A DNA stretch of 7,123 bases from Candidatus Omnitrophota bacterium (lineage in GTDB: Bacteria > Omnitrophota > Gorgyraeia > 1-14-0-20-64-10), in assembly GCA_023248095.1 (NCBI GenBank), contig JAHFFF010000087.1, positions 1-7,123 on the forward strand, given 5' to 3'. The notes under the pieces were generated by a model that was given only the letters and a program-made list of their open reading frames with translations, did no database searches and was not told the DNA's origin. Below, one piece after another: positions 4,248 through 7,123 of this stretch (positions are counted from its first letter, which is position 1; each line of letters opens with the position of its first letter). Both the position numbers and the translations under genes were made by a program.

Positions 4248-7123
4248 ATGACTCCTCGAATGATCGCTGCCGCGCTGGCCCTTTCCCTTCTGGCGGGCTC
4301 CCACCCGCTTCAAAGGGATTTTCCTGTCTACCCAGCTCCGTTTTCGCACCAGGCCCTTCGCCAAACCGGGTTAGAGGAGTCACAACAGACGCGGCAGCAG
4401 CTTCTGGATTCATTGACCTCCGGTTTAGAGGAAACGGCTCGTCAGGATCTTGCCGATGATGCTACGGGGGCGGCGGAATTGAGTCTGGCGGCAGCCAAGG
4501 CGGGCGGGGCCGCTCTTGTAGCGGGAGATTACACCCCCGCAGAGGTAGTAGCTAAATTCCCCACGGTCATCTGGAACAGTCGGACGAGGAATCTTAACCC
4601 CGCGGATACGACCCACCGCGCAAGCAAACTGAGATTTAAGCCTCTCGCATCGGGCGAATGGTCCTACTTGAAGATGGATTCCACGCTTCGAGGCAATTGG
4701 GTGGACCTCATCCGCATCAGGGCCTCGCTCCTGTCTCCCGAACTCGTTGTCATCGCTCCGGCGAATCCTAAACAGGGAAGGGTGACTCGAGATGGAGTGC
4801 AGGGGTTCTGGGCGGAAGGAAAATTCACCCCACTGCATGAGACCGATTATCGGGAACAGATCGATCCAAGGCTCACATCCACAGGATCGAGCCTTAGCCG
4901 ATACATCAAGGAAACGATGTCCAGGGACGTTCTGCTCCTTGGGATGGATCTGCTCGATGCGGGACCAGAAGAGGTTGCCCGCCGGTTATCGCAGCTCAAG
5001 ACCGGTACGTACGTTGTTGCGGACGCACTGGAGGCAAAGCACTTGCAGGTTCTTGCTGAAGCTGTTCGACGCTCTGGCCGCAGCGCCCTCTGCTGTGGAG
5101 CGGCCAGTTTCTATGAAGCACTGGTTCCGTCCAGTGAACAGGTCGGGAGGCCTTGGGTTGAGCAGTGGTCAGCCAGCCGCGGCCAAAGAAAAAGGGTTCT
5201 TATCCTCGCCGGATCGAACCACCCCATCACTCAGCAGCAAGTGAAGGCTGCCGAAGAGAGATTTCCCGGTGATGTTCAGGTTTTAAGCGTGTCGCCGGCG
5301 GATCTGTTCCGAAAGGAGACACGGAAAAAAGCAGTTGAGGAGTTGGTAGATAGCGTCAGGCGGGCCTGGGCAAGCGCAAGAGTAGTGGTGCTGCGCCTTG
5401 AGCCACCCGTTCTTTTACTGCCGGGCCAGAATGAGATGGACGCAGTGGCGGACTTCCTGCGCAGGTTTTTGTCTGAGCAGATAATTAGAAATCAGCTTGG
5501 CCTTTTGGCCATTTTTGGAGGGGATACGCTGGATGCCGCTCTGCAAGCTCTCCATGCGGGATTTGTCGCCCGAGCGGAGGTTGCCCCTCAGATTCCTTAC
5601 GGCGATCTCGTGTTGGAAGACGGATCCGTTCTTCCCATGATCAGCAAGTCCGGTGGGTTCGGAGGGCCGGATTTTCTGGTCCGGCTGCTCAAAGAGGTTC
5701 CCGGTTTCAATCGCCCACGCCTGGCGATCACCCTGGGAGATCCTGCGGGGACCGGCTCGGAATTATTGCTTCGAGCGCTCTCCGAACATCCGGAGCTCAT
5801 GGAAAAGGCGCGCTTGCTGGTCGTAGGAGATGCGAAGGTTCTCCAAAAAGCGCAAACCATGTTCGAGATTCCTGGGCCGAAGGGGAAAAAATGGATCATC
5901 CGCTCCATCTCAAAACCGCAGGAAGCGAATTTCGCTCCTGCCGTCCTGAATGTTCTGGATTTGAAGAACGTGGATTTGGGGGTTCTTCGCAAGACGTTTG
6001 GTACGCTTGGAGTGGCCCAGCTCGATGAGGAGTCTCGTCGCCATTTGGGAGGAGCGGCGCTGCAGTTTCTCGATGCCGGGATTGAATTGGCCTCTGCGGG
6101 TCAGGTCGACGGGTTGGTGACCTTGCCTGTGACGAAGGAGGACGTGGCGCTCGTGCTGCCTGAATTCCGAGGGCATACGGAATACTTGGGTGCAAGGCTG
6201 GGAACGCTCTCGGGCAGCGGAGAGGTGACGATCGCCTTAATCCATCAAAGCTTGAGGGTTCTTCACGTGGTCACCCACCGCTCCATGGAGGAGCTGGTTC
6301 AAGACTTCAAGGATCCGAAGATCACGGACCGGATCTACGAACTCATTCGGATTGCTGACGAGATGGGGCGGCGCTATTTCGGAATCCGAAAGCCGCGCAT
6401 CGGGGTGTTGGGATTCAATCCCCATGCCGGGGAAGGGGGCCTGTTGGGGAAGGAGGACCATGAACGGATCCAACCGGCCATCGATCGGGCCTTGCAGAAT
6501 GGAATCCGCGTTGCTCAAGAGCCCATCCCTGCGGATACCGCCTTCACCCCCGGCATTCGCAAGCATTATGATTTCATCATCGCCATGTACCATGATCAGG
6601 GTCATGCGCCCTTTAAAGCCTTGGCCGGGTTCGAGGGGATTAACTTTACCGGTAATCTCAAGAAGGTTCGGACAACCCCGGATCATGGGACCGACCGCAG
6701 GAATGCCTTCAATCCCGCAAGAAAGATTCAGCCCACACCGGAGGGTGTCATCGCCGCCATCGATCAGGCCATCGCTATGATCGAACGGGAACGCCGCTCA
6801 ACTGCCGGCTTGGAGGAGGGCTTGGAGCCAACGCGCAGGGCATTCCTTCGTTTTATTGCTTCAGCACTCGGTAGTTCTCTTCAGGGTAACTTGGGTGAAT
6901 TGGGTCTCCAGCTTTCCGGATCCGAGCCTGTTGCCGAGAAAGTGGAGGAACAGATTTGGGACGAGTTGGCCAAGCGTTTTGCAGTCCGGCCGGATCTGCT
7001 GGGCCGTTTTGAGGAATGGGCCGGTTCCATAGAGTGGATGCATCGGCTTGAAGGCCGGGACGACTTCACTTTTACGTTGAATAGTCTCTCGCAGCAGATC
7101 TTGAATGTGGAGAGGCGCTGGCG
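4248..7123 (+). CDS. DUF1537 four-carbon acid-sugar kinase fused to PdxA-family dehydrogenase, plus unassigned C-terminus; 3' end outside window
   Basis: One frame open for 958 codons to the window end. Residues 1-20 hold a signal-like hydrophobic core after Arg4. The N-terminal half of a DUF1537 kinase follows (about 60-300): LADDATGAAE (68-77), KMDSTLRGN (142-150), APANPKQGR (170-178). Its nucleotide-binding half spans about 315-478: LAGS (320-323), GGDT (424-427), SKSGGFGG (466-473). After roughly 15 linker residues a PdxA domain runs about 490-850: GDPAG (497-501), GHTE with His643/Thr644, metal ligands His677, His726 (NPHAGEGG) and His782 (MYHDQG), then Lys790, Asn799 and Arg808 at exactly the spacing of E. 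coli Lys274, Asn283 and Arg292. DUF1537 kinases and PdxA2 act in turn on D-threonate or D-erythronate (phosphorylation, then NAD-dependent oxidation and decarboxylation to dihydroxyacetone phosphate), so a bifunctional enzyme is inferred. Residues 851-958 are unrecognised. ATG 4248 is the first start after an in-frame stop at 4197 and has AAGG at 4239-4242. Confidence 0.88.
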   Translation, partial: MTPRMIAAALALSLLAGSHPLQRDFPVYPAPFSHQALRQTGLEESQQTRQQLLDSLTSGLEETARQDLADDATGAAELSLAAAKAGGAALVAGDYTPAEVVAKFPTVIWNSRTRNLNPADTTHRASKLRFKPLASGEWSYLKMDSTLRGNWVDLIRIRASLLSPELVVIAPANPKQGRVTRDGVQGFWAEGKFTPLHETDYREQIDPRLTSTGSSLSRYIKETMSRDVLLLGMDLLDAGPEEVARRLSQLKTGTYVVADALEAKHLQVLAEAVRRSGRSALCCGAASFYEALVPSSEQVGRPWVEQWSASRGQRKRVLILAGSNHPITQQQVKAAEERFPGDVQVLSVSPADLFRKETRKKAVEELVDSVRRAWASARVVVLRLEPPVLLLPGQNEMDAVADFLRRFLSEQIIRNQLGLLAIFGGDTLDAALQALHAGFVARAEVAPQIPYGDLVLEDGSVLPMISKSGGFGGPDFLVRLLKEVPGFNRPRLAITLGDPAGTGSELLLRALSEHPELMEKARLLVVGDAKVLQKAQTMFEIPGPKGKKWIIRSISKPQEANFAPAVLNVLDLKNVDLGVLRKTFGTLGVAQLDEESRRHLGGAALQFLDAGIELASAGQVDGLVTLPVTKEDVALVLPEFRGHTEYLGARLGTLSGSGEVTIALIHQSLRVLHVVTHRSMEELVQDFKDPKITDRIYELIRIADEMGRRYFGIRKPRIGVLGFNPHAGEGGLLGKEDHERIQPAIDRALQNGIRVAQEPIPADTAFTPGIRKHYDFIIAMYHDQGHAPFKALAGFEGINFTGNLKKVRTTPDHGTDRRNAFNPARKIQPTPEGVIAAIDQAIAMIERERRSTAGLEEGLEPTRRAFLRFIASALGSSLQGNLGELGLQLSGSEPVAEKVEEQIWDELAKRFAVRPDLLGRFEEWAGSIEWMHRLEGRDDFTFTLNSLSQQILNVERRW

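Noticed and set aside
4425..6686. Several minus-strand frames opposite the kinase-dehydrogenase gene
   Set aside because: They overlap regions where the plus-strand frame has clear kinase or PdxA motifs. None shows a domain, a ribosome binding site or operon context.
1..7123. CRISPR arrays, tRNA or rRNA genes, insertion sequences
   Set aside because: I saw no regularly spaced direct repeats, no cloverleaf-like segment, no transposase motifs and no terminal inverted repeats. The only intergenic spaces are 22, 22 and 107 bp.

Overview
The window is GC-rich, gene-dense bacterial DNA, about 60% GC by eye apart from an AT-rich gap near 4165-4200. It carries most of two unrelated modules. Nothing in it fixes the phylum. 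The complex II membrane subunits resemble, from memory, the short SdhC/SdhD pairs of Actinobacteria and Thermus. The QueC belongs to a divergent branch with a YVRKGFIWE-type segment. A genome-level taxonomic call would need more sequence.

Left part (1-835): two genes of the preQ0/queuosine pathway lie head to head. The start of queD reads left off the window edge. queC reads right. Their start codons are separated by only 22 bp, so each promoter must reach into the opposite gene.

Centre (825-4140): a tightly packed sdhC-sdhD-sdhA-sdhB set encodes a complete succinate:quinone oxidoreductase (respiratory complex II). sdhC begins inside the end of queC (11 bp overlap). sdhC/sdhD overlap by 4 bp, and sdhD/sdhA and sdhA/sdhB by 1 bp each. 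A 35-residue zinc-ribbon protein follows 22 bp after sdhB. The layout argues for one transcript running from queC through the small protein, so that a tRNA-modification enzyme leads a TCA-cycle/respiratory operon.

Right part (4141-7123): a 107-bp gap holds the AT-rich tract, a TTGACG box and an inverted repeat that covers a Shine-Dalgarno-like AAGG. Then comes one uninterrupted frame, from ATG 4248 to the window end (958 codons, no stop). It encodes a signal-like or hydrophobic N-terminus, then a complete DUF1537 four-carbon acid-sugar kinase, then a complete PdxA/PdxA2-type dehydrogenase, then at least about 105 residues I cannot assign. In known catabolic routes for D-threonate/D-erythronate, a DUF1537 kinase and a PdxA2 dehydrogenase act in sequence to give dihydroxyacetone phosphate. 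Here both activities appear to sit in one polypeptide that continues past the window. This is the most interesting object in the window.
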